The translations under genes were made by a program, and so were the position numbers. DNA of 64,000 bases from Aquatica leii. Taxonomy: Eukaryota > Arthropoda > Insecta > Coleoptera > Lampyridae. Location: contig CM069435.1 in NCBI GenBank assembly GCA_035610365.1, forward strand, positions 65,593,389 through 65,657,388, read 5' to 3'. The notes under the pieces are model-generated. The model made no database searches. It was not told the DNA's origin and saw nothing but the letters and a program-made list of their open reading frames with translations. Shown one piece after another: positions 23,560 to 35,600 of the stretch (position 1 is the stretch's first letter; each line of letters starts with the position of its first letter).

Positions 23560-23980
23560 AAAATTCTAAGACTAAATCGAAAATTTTGTTGAAAGCCAAA
23601 AATTCCGGACCTAGTTAAGTTAAGGAAGATAAAGAAACTTTACGATCAAATCTATTGATTATGTTCACGTTCAAATTACGATAGCCTTCAAAAATGTATG
23701 TATTAAGTTAAAAAAAGCAATAAAACTGATAAATATAATACAAATAAAACAATTAGCGTAAAATTGATCAATATAAATATCACATTCCAACATTTTCGAA
23801 TTTGACGCTCGGGTTATTCGAAATTACTACGTTAAGTCCGTTATTAGAAAAATAATTAGTAATTTAATCAAACAAAATAATTTTTATAAAATGTTTAAAT
23901 TCCTTCAAAATAAAAAAAAAACAAAAACATCATGATTAAATTATTTGCAAAAGTAAAAGACTGTATCACAATTATAACAA
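23560..23980 (+). repeat. Dispersed repeat family, copy 2
   Basis: The first part, from AATCGAAAATTTTGTTGAAAG through GGAAGATAAAGAAACTTTA and AATGTATG, parallels 26360-26640. The last part parallels 20981-21100. No coding sequence is visible. Confidence 0.6.
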
Positions 23981-25034
23981 AAAATTGAGAAAACACATTA
24001 TTAAAGTTGAATCCAATGCGATTCTCTAAATACAAAAGTAATGTTGGTTTTATCCAAGTTTATTCGGGCTAATATTTACGTTTATTGCCAACAATAACAA
24101 AACTTCTATTACATTTACTTTCTTTCTAATTTCTTTTATATTTCTAAAGTAAGCAAAAAAGTTGTAATCGCAAACTTTTAAGAAATTTATAGTGAATATG
24201 ATTATATATTTCTTTAAGTAGATATAATAATTATAGTTACTTTATAATTGTATTGACAAATCCTAAGCTTGCTTATTTGTAAACTACTTTTACAATTTGC
24301 GTATGTGTTTAAATTATGGTTGTATAAAAGATTATAAATTGAGATTGCCGAATAGTTCCAATTGAATTTGAATTTACTTTAACCAATTCTAAATGTCATT
24401 ATTATGAAGGACGTGGTTTAGTTAAGCAGATCGAGTACTTCACAACGTCTGATTAATCACGCGATGCTATTACCAAATCATCAGCTATAGTCCCATCTAA
24501 AAACTTACGATATAACACTATTATAACATTTTCAAATAAATTGAAAATCAAAGAATAAAAATTTATTTTATGTACATTTTTCAGATAATATCCCAATATA
24601 ACGATTACAAAAACTTTTGTGATTTTATTTAACATTTTGTGTGAAATATTCAAGAAATGCATGACTGATAAACTAGTAATGACATGCATAATGCCTACAT
24701 TTAACGTTCTTTAAAGTGTGCAAGTAAGCGGTACAATGCAAAACACACTTTCGATGAGAGTTACATACATTATTTTTTGTGCCATTTTAAAGACTTTTAA
24801 ATGTATTTTCCACCAGACACACGCTTCTACTTAAATAATAACTGACTTTCAAAGCATAAGCTGTACGTAGATTTTGATTTACCACTTTGCCGCTCTAGAA
24901 TTTTCTTTTGTCATTACGTAACTACACTGAAAAACAAATAATGATGTTTGCAACGAGACCAAAAATGAGAATGTATTCATTTGCATTATTTTGTTAGCTT
25001 TATTTATTTTGTAATAGTAAAGACTTTCACGTCC

Positions 25035-25375
25035 GGAGTCTATACTAAGATGAGAACGTCTTCCCGGTTTGGACCATGTCATTGTTGTAACCAAAATTGC
25101 CAACGTTTGGCCCACTTTCCTAAAGGGCTTCATCAGGGTGTAAGAGATACTTCGTCTTTATATACGGAGATTACTTCTTCTTAAGTCATTTTTATGGAGC
25201 TTAGAATCTGTATTGGTTCACAAGTTGGTTAGCTAACCCTGTACTGATTCTTTGTTAGATTATCGTTGTTTTATCAAGTTCATTGTTTTCTTTCTGAACG
25301 TTTTGGAATTTATAATCACAAGTTGATTACCTAACTTTTCAAAGGTTTTTAGTTAGATTTCGGGTAAGCTACACT
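25035..25375 (-). repeat. Repeat module with two ~105-bp tandem units and hammerhead-like core
   Basis: Read on the minus strand: a unit starting AAATCTAACTAAAAACC (forward about 25360), a second starting ATCTAACAAAGAATCAG (forward about 25260), then ACCCTGATGAAGCCC, an 11-base loop, GGGCCAAACG, and finally GGTCCAAACCGGGAAGACG. CTGATGA (25130-25136), the GCCC/GGGC stem and AAACG have the order of a hammerhead core; the expected GAAAC reads CAAAC. The same module, rearranged, is at 61.05-61.41 kb. Such modules occur in Penelope-like pseudo-LTRs and retrozymes; which this is remains open. Confidence 0.55.
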
Positions 25376-25859
25376 GCTAATTCTTTTTTATAGGTACTGT
25401 GACAAAATTATTAAAAAAAAAACTATCATAAATACTATCCATCTAACTTTCAAACCTTGAAAATAGATGCCTAATTCTACTCAAAATGTGCTTAAAATAG
25501 CTTAAAAATCAGTTATGTCGTCGTACGATTGCTGCATTTAGCTGCTTAAGTCGCAGTTTTCTAAGTAAAATTGTTTGTTCCTGTTTTTGTATTGCAAAGA
25601 TTATTTGTTTATCTCCGGTGTAAAATCTATTATTATATTTGTTTTACGCAACAGATACAAAAACTATGAAAGAATCAAAAGATTTACTGAATTCCATAGA
25701 TTACATTATTAAAAAAAAATGATAACTAATACATTCATCAAATTAAATATGTATGTATATACTAGAGTGATTCGACTAGCAACGACAGAATCGACAAAAA
25801 CTAACAATGCAACGAAATTCATCTTTGTCCTGCCCTCACTTCACTTGTAATAAAAATAC

Positions 25860-26640
25860 ATTTTTCTTACAAATAAAGAACACGAAAAACTGCTAACAAA
25901 AGATACATTCTTTAGTGTTACAATTCAAGACATAAATTATTCCAAAAATCTTATCTGATACAAGGACGAGTGAAAATGTAAGACCAAAACCAAAATTCCC
26001 TAAAAGTTTTTTTGAATGACAAGAAAAATGTTTTAAAAAGCTTTACAACAGGACAAAACACTGTAAAGTTGTATTCAGAGCGCAATATTCAAGACAATAA
26101 AAATAAATTATTAGCAAGATACAGATCTGGCCAAGAAAGCAAATTAAGCAACGCAATTCATAACCGTACATGTCCATAAGTTAAAAAAAAAACTAAATAA
26201 CACTAGATTAGCAACCTGTAATATTGTTGCAAGAAAAAAACTATCACGAATTGGTTGTAAAATAATAACAAAGTAAGAACAATAAGACAAAAAAAGAAAT
26301 GTTTCCAAAACTAGCAAGTAGATAAATCCAAGAAAAAACAGAAACAAATAAAAATCTTCAGAAAAATTCTAAAACTAAATCAAAAATTTTGTTGAAAGCA
26401 AAATCTATACATTATTTAGGACTTACTTAAGTTCTTGGTTAAACTCATGAGTAGTTTGTATGCCCCTCGTGAATGAAAAATGTATTTAAGTCCAAAGGAA
26501 GATAAAGAAACTTTATTGTTAAATCTATAGATTCTGTTTACGCTCAAATTACGATAACCGTAAAAAATGTATGCATTAAGTTAAAAAGAAGTTAATAAAT
26601 ATAATACAAGTAAAACAGTTACCATAAAATAAGGTCTAAT
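25860..26640 (+). repeat. Dispersed repeat family, copy 3, upstream of a transposase relic
   Basis: Blocks shared with copies 1 and 2 lie at about 26267-26345 and 26360-26640. The repeat runs directly up to the ATG of the pogo-like transposase relic at 26642. It could therefore be the 5' part of that element, with copies 1 and 2 being non-autonomous derivatives. This is inference. Confidence 0.45.
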
Positions 26641-26641
26641 C

Positions 26642-27740
26642 ATGCCACAGACTTTCAGAAAAAAGCTTGGAGCAAAAACTTACAAACTCTACTCAAGCGA
26701 ACACGTGAAAACTGCCCTTCAAAAAGTTGTAGACTAGAGATGAAAGTTCACTGCAAAACCGATTTAATGGATTTGTTGATACAAATGTTGGCCAGTTTTT
26801 TTTTTTCTATAAAACTATTTCCACTTGTGTAGAATGAGGATTCACGTTGACTTTGTTAAATATCAGGAAGCTTGCAGAAAATCATTTAGATAGTCAAGAC
26901 CGCAATGTAGAAAGGTTTAACGAGAATCTGTCAGGTAGATATTGAGCATATTGTTTACTACGCAGATATAAAGATGAAGTATCCTATAAATTAGCAACAA
27001 GCATTAAACAATGTCGTGCCGATGTATCACGGCAAATTATTGTTCACTATTTCGAGAATTTGAAAGTAACTTCACAAGCAATTCCACCATTTCATCTTCT
27101 CAATTATCATAAGACGAACCTTTTTCATATAAGAACTAAATATCCTAAACGAATCTGTAACTTCACCAAAAATACGGCATCTATCATGATGTGTGGTTCG
27201 GCATCAGGTGTGCTCCCACCACCTTATGTTATTTATAAATCGGAGAAAATGTGGTTACAATAGATAGAGAAAAATGCAAAGGAGCCTCCATGTCGTAATG
27301 ATAGATGCTGCGCAGCGGGTTCTTGTTCCAACAAAACATACCGTAACTTGATAGATGCCCAAACTTTTGGTAGTTGGTTTGGTCTCTACGGTTTTGCCGC
27401 ATGCCAAAAAATTCGAAAGTCGCAAAATGCTAATCGGTGGCAATTTATCGTCTTATTTCACTAACTAGATATTAAGATTGTGTATTGAAAATAATATTTT
27501 ATTTGTCTGTCAAAGAACTAAACACTATTACTCAACCTTTGGAATTTTGCGACTTTTCAAAATTGCTTAGAGAGCCGTTCTAACAAGATGGAAACCTGCC
27601 AATAAATTATCAATCTATAGATAAAAAGTACTTTCTACTTCTGTTAAATACGATGTTGTGGGAAATGGATAAGAAAGACCCTAAAGGTGCGGTAAAAAAG
27701 TCTAGATAGGCTCATTCAAAACTACCGGTATACAATGTAT
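26642..27740 (+). pseudogene. Pogo/Tigger-like transposase relic (DDE_1)
   Basis: It starts MPQTFRKKLGAKTYKLYSSE and HVKTALQKVVD, like the psq-type N-terminus of these transposases. After stops, 27060-27263 encodes YHKTNLF and TASIMMCGSASGVLPPPYVI, the block that follows the first catalytic region in this family; the usual DETN has become HKTN. Later frames contain a weak KWFF-like block and, near 27500-27560, LNTITQPLEF, equivalent to the conserved TQPLD motif. Frameshifts and stops are numerous. It is a different subfamily from the element at 11.4-14.8 kb. Confidence 0.7.
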
Positions 27741-28524
27741 ACTTTTTATAAGATTAAATATATTTTTAATGTTTGTAGTATAAAGGGTGATCCAACAAAA
27801 GCATTACAGATGCGTTTGTGGTCAGTAGAATTCTTTTTAAAAACACAAAAACACGTCAGTTCTTATATTAAAAGAGACAACTTTTGCCATAAATTTTGCC
27901 TCTAAACACTTTCACCGCTTAGCGCTGTGAGAACTTCTATCAATAGCAGTAAAAGCGACTTACCTAAAACTACAATTGACCCGTCCGCCGTTTTTTTAAG
28001 TTTTTGAACGCTTTAAACTTATTCTTTATTTTGTGTTTTTGCATGAATTTTCGCTTTGTGAAAATTGATGGTTTCCCATGTGCAAAGAAGGTCGAGCAAA
28101 TTTAGATTAATTCCTGTTGAGTTTATAAATATTAATAGAAGTTTTGAATTAATCTAACGTTATGAAGACGAATATCAAGCATGTACTTTCCGTATTTATG
28201 TTTTACTAATTGGAATTATAAAACATCAGTTTACGTTATTAAATATATGGTTACCACCATTAATCGAATTTCGTTATCACAGTTTCGTCATGATGTTACA
28301 TGGTTCATCGTACAGCATTTTGTAGTGATATTTAATGTTATTACTTGGCTTTCGTTGTGACAATTTCCGTGTTGTAAAAAAACCAATCGCATTTGTCGTA
28401 ATAGGAAAATTCCGTTTCATTGAGGAAACTATCACTTTGATTACATAAAAAAAGTTAAGCAATAGTATTAAGAAATTATTCCATTCTGGTTCTTAGCTCA
28501 ATTGCTACGTTGTGGTTTAGTTTT

Positions 28525-28690
28525 AAAGCTCCGGATAATTTTAGAGCTTAGGATAAATTTAGAGATTCGGATAAATTTAAAACTTCGGATAATTTTAAGG
28601 CTTCTCAATATTTTAAGGTTCCGGATAATTTTAGAGCTCCGGATCATTTTTAGGTCCAATATAAAGTTAAGGTATCATATCAAATAATTT
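28525..28690 (+). repeat. 18-bp minisatellite, about nine units
   Basis: Successive 18-base units follow the pattern AAAGCTCCGGATAATTTT, AGAGCTTAGGATAAATTT, AGAGATTCGGATAAATTT, AAAACTTCGGATAATTTT, and so on to about 28686, with looser copies to about 28760. Because 18 is a multiple of three, one frame stays open and spells a Leu-Arg-Ile-rich repeat. I regard that frame as a by-product. Confidence 0.85.
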
Positions 28691-29484
28691 AGTATCCACG
28701 ATAATTTTGGGAGCTAGCAGAATTTAAAATTCCTGATAAACCTGGAGATATCGATAAACGTGATACAACTGTTTGGATCATCCATATGATAGGTCAAACT
28801 GAATCTAATAAACCAATAATAATACTAATTAGAAGTGTAAGTCAACTACCTTATTCCATTGTCGACGTAATCGTAACGGCGGAGTTCGAATTGCGGTGCT
28901 GTAATATGATATAGCATATTGGTGTACTTTTGATTTTTGTTGTCATTAATTTCTTGTTAAAAATTATTGTAAAACTCGTAAGTGGTAATCGAGTTGTCAA
29001 CTAATTTAACGAGTAGAATGATGTAGTGAGGGGAATGGTCGTGTACATGAAATAAAAACGTAAATTGATTATTATATACAGAATGTGTTAGCTTAGTTAT
29101 TTGTGCACGATCCTAAACTTATCAGGTAATACTAATCCGTTCAATACAACTAATTGTGAGTTACTTATAATTCAAATTTTATTTTATTGCCACTTAAGCT
29201 TGCGACGTATTAAAACGGTCGTTTTAGAACCTCCTTAACGTAAAAACTAATCTTGCGGCCACCGTCAAAAAAGTAATAATAAGTAGAATGTCATTAAAAA
29301 ATTATATTTACCCAATTCTAGAGATTTTTGGCAACCTGTCACATGAGTGTAAAATCACTTGTTTAAATAATTAATATATATTTTAAATTTCGATTGAAAA
29401 CTTACTGGAAAACTATAAATATTGACGTCTTTTTAAGTTTCATTAGATTAAAGTGAACTAAATCAATTTTATTTAAAATACTTA

Positions 29485-29639
29485 AGCCGGGTTGCACAAA
29501 GCAAATCAAAAATGAAGCAGGTGATTATTTCTGAAATCAATTGTTACATCACCAATAAACTTAGTTTCATTGACTATGTAGCAATTGTTCTGAGAAATAA
29601 TCAGTTGTTACATTTTTGATTTGCTTTGTGCAACCCGCC
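29485..29639. repeat. Palindromic MITE, ~155 bp, flanked by TA
   Basis: The left end GGGTTGCACAAAGCAAATCA is complementary to the right end TGATTTGCTTTGTGCAACCC. The inner arms (GTGATTATTTCTGAAATCAA and its diverged complement) also pair, so the whole element is a fold-back. TA is present on both sides (29483-29484 and 29640-29641), fitting a Tc1/mariner-mobilised non-autonomous element. Confidence 0.85.
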
Positions 29640-29659
29640 TATAATGTTTTTTTTAATTA

Positions 29660-31640
29660 AAAAATATACCAATTTATTGTTTATATACAAGCTTTAATTT
29701 TACTTTACTAGTATATTATACCTCATTGAAGATCTTTGATATTGTAGAATAATTCGAACCTCCCCTTCTTCGACTTTGGATTAGTTAGGTCTATAAATCT
29801 CTAGAGTTAGCTGATTGATTATAATAAGTTCCGTTTTAATTTAATTTAGTTTTCTTATCCTGCTTAATTAGTTTTTTGTTTCGGCAAATTGAGCAGCCAT
29901 TATAAGACCTTTAAAACAAGGTATTACTTTTATTTATCGCAAAAATTGTCCCCTTTAATAAAAACATTGACATGCTTTTAAGGTTTCTTAAAAAAATTCT
30001 ACTGGTAACAAACCCGTCTGTAAAGTTTTCGTTGAGCCACCCTGTACACTGTACAGTAATATAAGCCACTTTAACGTGTTTTTCAGCAGTTTTGTCGCCA
30101 ATTTTGGCAAAAAAAACTTTTTGTTTATAGTTAAATGGTTTGCCGAAATTGGTCTTGTTGAGGTTACATTCAATTTTTTTTTTAAATTTGCACTATCTAT
30201 GTCTTTACACTTTAAAAAAGTGCTGTGTCATATCATGAGTACTATTACTCTACAATTATAGTACAAACGTCATCAAAGCTGATCTGTAGCTTTTAATTCT
30301 ACTAGTCATGAACAATCTAAAAAATGTGGTTTAACAACATTTCAATAGAAAAAAAACGTTCTACAGATGTTATACTATCACAAAAAGTAAGTTATAATTA
30401 GACCTATATTCTGTCATAGTGTATATTGCAAATGGAACCACTAATCAAATCGTTGGGTATAAGAGATTCTCGAAACAGGCAAAACTAAATAGCAATAAAT
30501 CATACTTTTACCTTTGCTTTTATAGATGTATAAAAATTAAAAATATTTTTTAAACTTGTCCTTGAACGTAACTGTATATATCAAAGCTAAAAATAGTAAC
30601 GTTGAAAGTAGTTGAAAGAATAAGCGTAAACAATTACATAAGTGTTAAAAAAACTGTCGCTGTTGATTTGAAAAAAGCACAAAATAATTTTCGATCGTGC
30701 ACACGACTTTAACTTTAGTAATGAACATTTCAAAAATTGAAATCACTCGTCGCAAATTAGAAAAAAACAGGAAGTTTCGTTAGCGAATTAACTACATTAC
30801 CATTAATTATCTTCAGAATTAGAATTTTAGAATGTTTAAAATTGTCGTCAGACACTACAAACTGATGGTACTTTATTTTATATTTAACCCAGCCTCTTAT
30901 AAAAACTTAAACAATTGAACAAAAACCGTTTGTTTATAGAATAAAAATGCTATAAACACAAATTAATGTTGCTTACTTAATGACAGAACACAAATTTCAA
31001 ATAATTTACTAAAAAAAACTTTATAGAATTAAACGCAAATGTTTACTCATTCTTATCAAATTTCCATTTTATTAATACTGATTTAAATGTTTTCTTGTTA
31101 TTGCCTTGCATTAAACCAATTGACCTCCATTAATATTAAAAAAATTTAGTTTTCATTAATTACTACTATTGCTTAATCCTAAATAAATACTTTTTCGTCT
31201 TGAAAACGTAATATTCAATAAAGCGTGAGTAATAAATTCCAAATTCGTAACTACTGGTGCCATATGATATATAACTGTACTTAAAAAAATAAAGTTCGTT
31301 AAAATATACCAATAAAATTAAAACATTTCTTTAAAAGTTGTGATGCAAGAATCAGTCCTAATTTAATATTCTTTGAATCAATCAAGTGCGTTAATATTGA
31401 ATGACATACTGACTGTACCAAGGCATTCAAAGATAAAATCATGTTAAATAACATGCCTTAAGCTAAGATGGTATTGCTTAGTCTATCCAATTAAACCATT
31501 AAAAAAAAGTGTAAACAACTAAATAACCTTACATAAGTTTTTTAACAAAAGTTATGTTTGCAAATGTTGGTTCTTATTAGTATAAACACGACTACACTAA
31601 TAATCCTATAACCATTTAGTAAATAAAAAAATCAATGTTA
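29660..31640. other. No recognised gene
   Basis: AT-rich sequence with overlapping short frames on both strands around 29988-30261. Nothing I can name. Confidence 0.4.
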
Positions 31641-31650
31641 TAAAGTAATT

Positions 31651-32640
31651 TTAACAGTTTATCAATTTAATGCAGTGTACTGGCGAATAGGATCCTCTTA
31701 GACGGCGATGGCGTGACGACCTACGAGGTATATTACTATTTAAGTGTTGTTCGAATAGTCGTATAGGTGTTAACTGTGAAGCTTGTGGTTGCTGCTTGTG
31801 TTCTTGTGTCTGTGGAGCAGTTGTAGGTTTAGAGGTTGAGCGAATTTGATCGATATGGTATTTGTAACGTTTTCTCATGTAGTCAACTTCGCAATGAAGG
31901 TCTCCTAGTCGTGTTACAATTCTTCTCAGTATCCAGCGATCAATTCTCAAGTTCCCTAATAAAAAATAGACATCTTGTTCTGCTTCAAAAATGCAGTAAC
32001 TCGTTTTTTGTTGTGCCTGTTGTTTTTCCGTTATTCTCTCCCAAGGTGGTATTCCAGTTGATGAATGTGGATCTCTTTTATATTGTTTCAAAAATTCGTT
32101 TAAACTTTGTTTTAAAGATGTAGGTGTAGTTCCCATCGCTTTCATTGCATGATTTACCGTTTGGATGTATCTCTCGGCTTGTTCATTTGTGGCAGGATGG
32201 TAAGAAACTGTTTTCTTGCAATATTTCACGTCACTCGTTTGTAAAAATCTGGTAAATTTTTCTGCGGTAAATTGTGGTCCATCATCAGATACTACAATGA
32301 TGAAAACACCATATGCCTCGAACAGTTCATCTAAGATTTGGATTGTTGCTGGAGTTGTTGACATCAAAGTCGTTTTTACTTTGACTAATTTACTATATGC
32401 ATCCACGATAATCAGTAGCATAGAACCTGCAAAGGGACCAGCATAATCCGTGTGAATGCGTTAGGATATTCCTAATGATGGTCTTTACACTTCAAAACCG
32501 CGTGTGCTAAATACGTTTTTGCAATTCTTTCAATATCACCGTCGATTCCAGGCCAATATACGAATGGTCTTGTTAAACCTTTGGTTTTCACAATTCCTAC
32601 ATGCGCTAGCGGAGTGATTCTGGCATGACAACTCTGTTTT
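31651..32640 (-). pseudogene. Ty3/gypsy integrase, largely open
   Basis: The rve core is open for 256 codons from 32421: VDAYSKLVKVK near residue 6, then VVSDDGPQFTAEKF near 43, then SYHPATNEQAERYIQTVNH near 73, and PHSSTGIPPWER near 117. The D, D and E of the catalytic triad are in place if HTDYAGPF just upstream of the ATG (about 32430-32450) is included. Further upstream, to about 32640, an HHCC-like zinc-binding segment is present in shifted frames. The C-terminus is extended and Gln/Arg-rich with no chromodomain. Frame breaks upstream make it a pseudogene. Confidence 0.8.
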
Positions 32641-32719
32641 CAAACATTGAACAGTCTACTGCTAAAGTGTAATTAGCTTCTGACGATTTATAATTTGCAT
32701 CCAAGTTCCGTTCTATTTC

Positions 32720-33240
32720 TTAATGTTATACAATATTTCTAAGATTTAAATCGGGTCGTGTTTCTATTGCAATTTCTTCTGTGCACACTGGTAATTGTTT
32801 GACTTGACACAAAATAAATTTTCCAAAATTGTCTTCTACTTCTTCTTCTTCCTTACACGTTAGGTTATGAACACTATTTGTTTCAGGTTTGTACAACATA
32901 TTAAAATTGAAGTGAAAGTCTGCGTAATTTGCTATTCGACTAATGCACAAAGTCGGTAATGATTTTTCTGGATGAAGAATTTAGCTCAGTGGCTTATGGT
33001 CTGTTATAAGCGTAACGTGACGTGGATATAAAAATAAAAAAAATTTTGAACCGCCTTATCCGTTTGAGAATCTTTTTCTTCGTTAGATGTTAGCGTACCA
33101 CGTATATAGACAATTGGACATTCTTGTCCATCGTTCAGTTTGTGTGATAAGATTGTTCGAAATCCTATCTTACTAGCTTTTGTTGTTAATAATAACAGCA
33201 GTCTTAGTGCGTATGGCATAGTACTTGCGAAGAAACTAAT
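32720..33240 (-). pseudogene. Ty3/gypsy RNase H, broken
   Basis: Two open pieces: 33004-33219, with CPIVYIRGTLTSNEEKDSQT, and 32726-32950, with CISRIANYADFHFNFNMLYK and PETNSVHNL. A stretch between them reads LITD in another frame. These match the order of the gypsy RNase H and its tether. A premature stop and two frame changes are visible. Confidence 0.7.
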
Positions 33241-33539
33241 GCATTCTTAATGTCCAAGTATGCATTTTAGGCTTCTGTGGTCCATGTCATTGGTTAGTTA
33301 AGGAGCATATCACAAAGAGAACGCGTTCTTGTTGCCAATTATGGTATGCAATGATTATAATACGTGGATTTACCTAAAAATAACTGGACTTCTTCTAGTG
33401 TTGATGGTTTTGGTGCATCACGAATTCCTTGTATATTCGTTCAGCATCTATCTTATGAATAAAAAATTCTATCGATGAAGTAGCAAAGACACACTTCATA
33501 TTTAATATATTATTTTATATATTGTTGCATCGAAAGATA

Positions 33540-33970
33540 TAGTTAAGTTTTCTAAGCTGTCAGCCAAAACCAAAATGTCATAAAAATTTATAACAGTTGG
33601 GAAGTTTTGCAAGACTGTTTCCATTTGTCGTTGCCAAATAGCTGGTATGTTTGCTGCGCCGTAAACAGCCTCAACGAATTAGTCCATGCGTTGGTGTATT
33701 TAGAGTTAACACTTCTCGAAAAGCCTCATACACAGACAGATGTGTATATGCGCCTGTTACATCAAAAGAGTTTTGCATCCTTCATGCGATTACGTATGTG
33801 TTCTGTCCTTGGAATGGGATGTTCATCTATTACCATCCTATATAAATGCGCAAATTTTTCATAAAAACCTGAGGCAATTTTAACATCTACCTCTTTGGCA
33901 TATGCATTTCGGAGTGCTAATGGTATCTGTCGAGTACAAGAAAAAGCTGGTGTTGCTCCAGGTTTCAAGT
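33540..33970 (-). pseudogene. Ty3/gypsy reverse transcriptase, broken
   Basis: It starts with MKPGATPAFSCTRQIPLALR and AYAKEVDVKIASGFYE, the usual entry into a gypsy RT. It then jumps to VIDEHPIPRTEHI and RMKDAKLF, so the segment that normally carries the first conserved RT blocks has been lost. Later frames give a TGAYTHL block and, near 33580, FYD followed directly by ILVLAD. The second Asp of the usual YDD box is absent. Frameshifts at about 33760 and 33690 add to the damage. Confidence 0.75.
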
Positions 33971-34549
33971 GTACTTGAACTTGTTTTTTGCTTTATCAAA
34001 ATATTAACTACTATAGTCGATAGTTCTTCATAGGAAGCATCTTCAGGTTGACAAGGGTTCACTAGAAATCTAAGTGAATTATTTAGTTCAACACCCATAT
34101 TTACACGAACATAGTTTGCCTGTAACCCTTGAGAAACTTAGCTGTATTGCTCAGTTTAAAGTTTAAAGTAATGGGCTACAGTTATTCTTTCGGACTAACG
34201 GTATTCACGCATTGTAACAATTATGTAGACGCTTCAATTGTTGAATTTGACAGGTGCACTTATCACTTATTACTGTCTCGAGTAAATTTATTTCATTGAC
34301 CAAACGGTTTATAACGTATCTTTTATATTACCACATTCGTTAATTAAATGAAGTGGTCTATTAAAAAGTACGAGTAGAAAATTTTTAAACTATATAATAA
34401 TAATAAAATCGGTTTAAGAAATTGACTTGATTATTCAAATATAATTTCTGGTTTAATGAAATGAAATTCAATCGTACAAAAACATATTGAAAAGCAATAA
34501 ACCGTATTATTATTTTATTTCTTATATAACAGCTACTAAATACGTATTT

Positions 34550-34700
34550 TATTAATCAGCATTGGTTTTTTCGGGTTGGCATGAAAAGCCCGATTTTTCG
34601 GGCCGAATCGTGACCATGCGCCCGGCCTGGCCCGAATCCCGGAAGATATATACCCGAAACCCAACCCAAACTTTTTTGCTTGGTCCGGCCCGAAAATAAA
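34550..34700. repeat. GC-rich patch of GGCCCG-type repeats
   Basis: Over about 130 bases the sequence is much richer in G and C than its neighbours and repeats variants of GCCCGA and GGCCCGAA. The minus-strand frame reading GPDQAKKFGLGFGYI is a by-product. It is probably part of a dispersed repeat; I cannot name the family. Confidence 0.5.
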
Positions 34701-34799
34701 ACAATAACATTTGCAAAAAATTTTATTAATATGTATACAAAAAAAGATGGCGTTTGGCGACCCCATAGCTGAGTACACTCTTGTCACCGTCTAGGCATT

Positions 34800-35600
34800 C
34801 ACTAAATGAGATGATCTTGTGGTACCTCGTTTAAAACAACTTAATAACTGTGCCAAAGTCACTGCAGAATGGCGCAAATTGGACAGTCTCCTTCCCATCA
34901 CATCCCACACGTGTTCTATGAAATTTAAATTTGGCGAAGATGTGCCAACGGCAAAATACTAACCTCTGCTTCTTAAAAAAAATTCATAATTTGACGAGCA
35001 ACATGGAGATGTGCGTTGTCTTGCTAAAACAAAACGTGTAAACGGCCATCTAGATAAAGTAGCAAAGTGGTTTGTAGGCCATCATCAACATAACGCGCTG
35101 TTGTCATACTTCCTCGAATAAAAACATTCGGCTACCATAGACAATAGGCCCCCAAACCATTACACCAACAGTCATGTAATGTAATATCACGTCGCTCTTC
35201 ACGGCGGCGTTTTATCCTTCTACGGCCATCATGAATACCTAGACAGAATCGCAATTCGTCGCTAAAAAAGACATTATGCCATTCCGCCTCCCAATACTGC
35301 CTTCTCTGCACCAGTTCAAACGTTTACGACAATAGTCCGCAGACAAAGAAAATACTTATCGTAGACGGTATAAACAAATTCCAAAGGCTCTAATGCGGCG
35401 ATATAGTGAGGCATAGTAACAGGTTTACCTTCTACTCCAAACCATTAGTCAAAGATTTGACGCGTAGCAGCAAAAGGGTCTCGTAGAGCCAGTTGTCTGA
35501 AGCGCCTATACCACGCTTTGTGGTATGTCTCGGTTGAAAAGTTGCTCTTCTTCGTATTCCTCTCTTTTTTTCTGTCCACACACGTATCACCGTTATTGCA
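34800..35600 (-). pseudogene. Tc1-like transposase relic
   Basis: Fragments in several minus-strand frames follow Tc1 order: TTGSTRPF near 35490, LNWCREGSIGRRNG near 35300, a MSFLATNCDSV block equivalent to the SDESRF motif, GVMVWGPIVYGSR near 35150, then THISMLL in place of the usual NARPH, and KFKFHRTRVGCDG near 34920 near the end. Every block is interrupted by stops or frameshifts. Terminal inverted repeats were not identified. Confidence 0.7.

Larger units (their letters stand above)
31651..34110 (-). mobile_element. Decayed, internally deleted Ty3/gypsy retrotransposon
   Basis: On the minus strand the order is: a gag capsid-like scrap (about 34100-33990), RT fragments (about 33970-33540), RNase H (about 33240-32720) and integrase (about 32640-31651). 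The protease and most of gag are missing: capsid-like sequence runs straight into the RT N-terminus. No LTR could be recognised on either side. The element is dead, but its integrase frame is the second longest open frame in the window. Confidence 0.8.

Noticed and set aside
28502..28687. 61-codon Leu/Arg/Ile-rich ORF
   Set aside because: It is the translation of the 18-bp minisatellite.
31836..32123. 95-codon plus-strand ORF
   Set aside because: It is antisense to the integrase frame on the minus strand, which has clear domain motifs.
33607..33864. Two overlapping plus-strand ORFs of 64-85 codons
   Set aside because: They are antisense to the gypsy RT relic.
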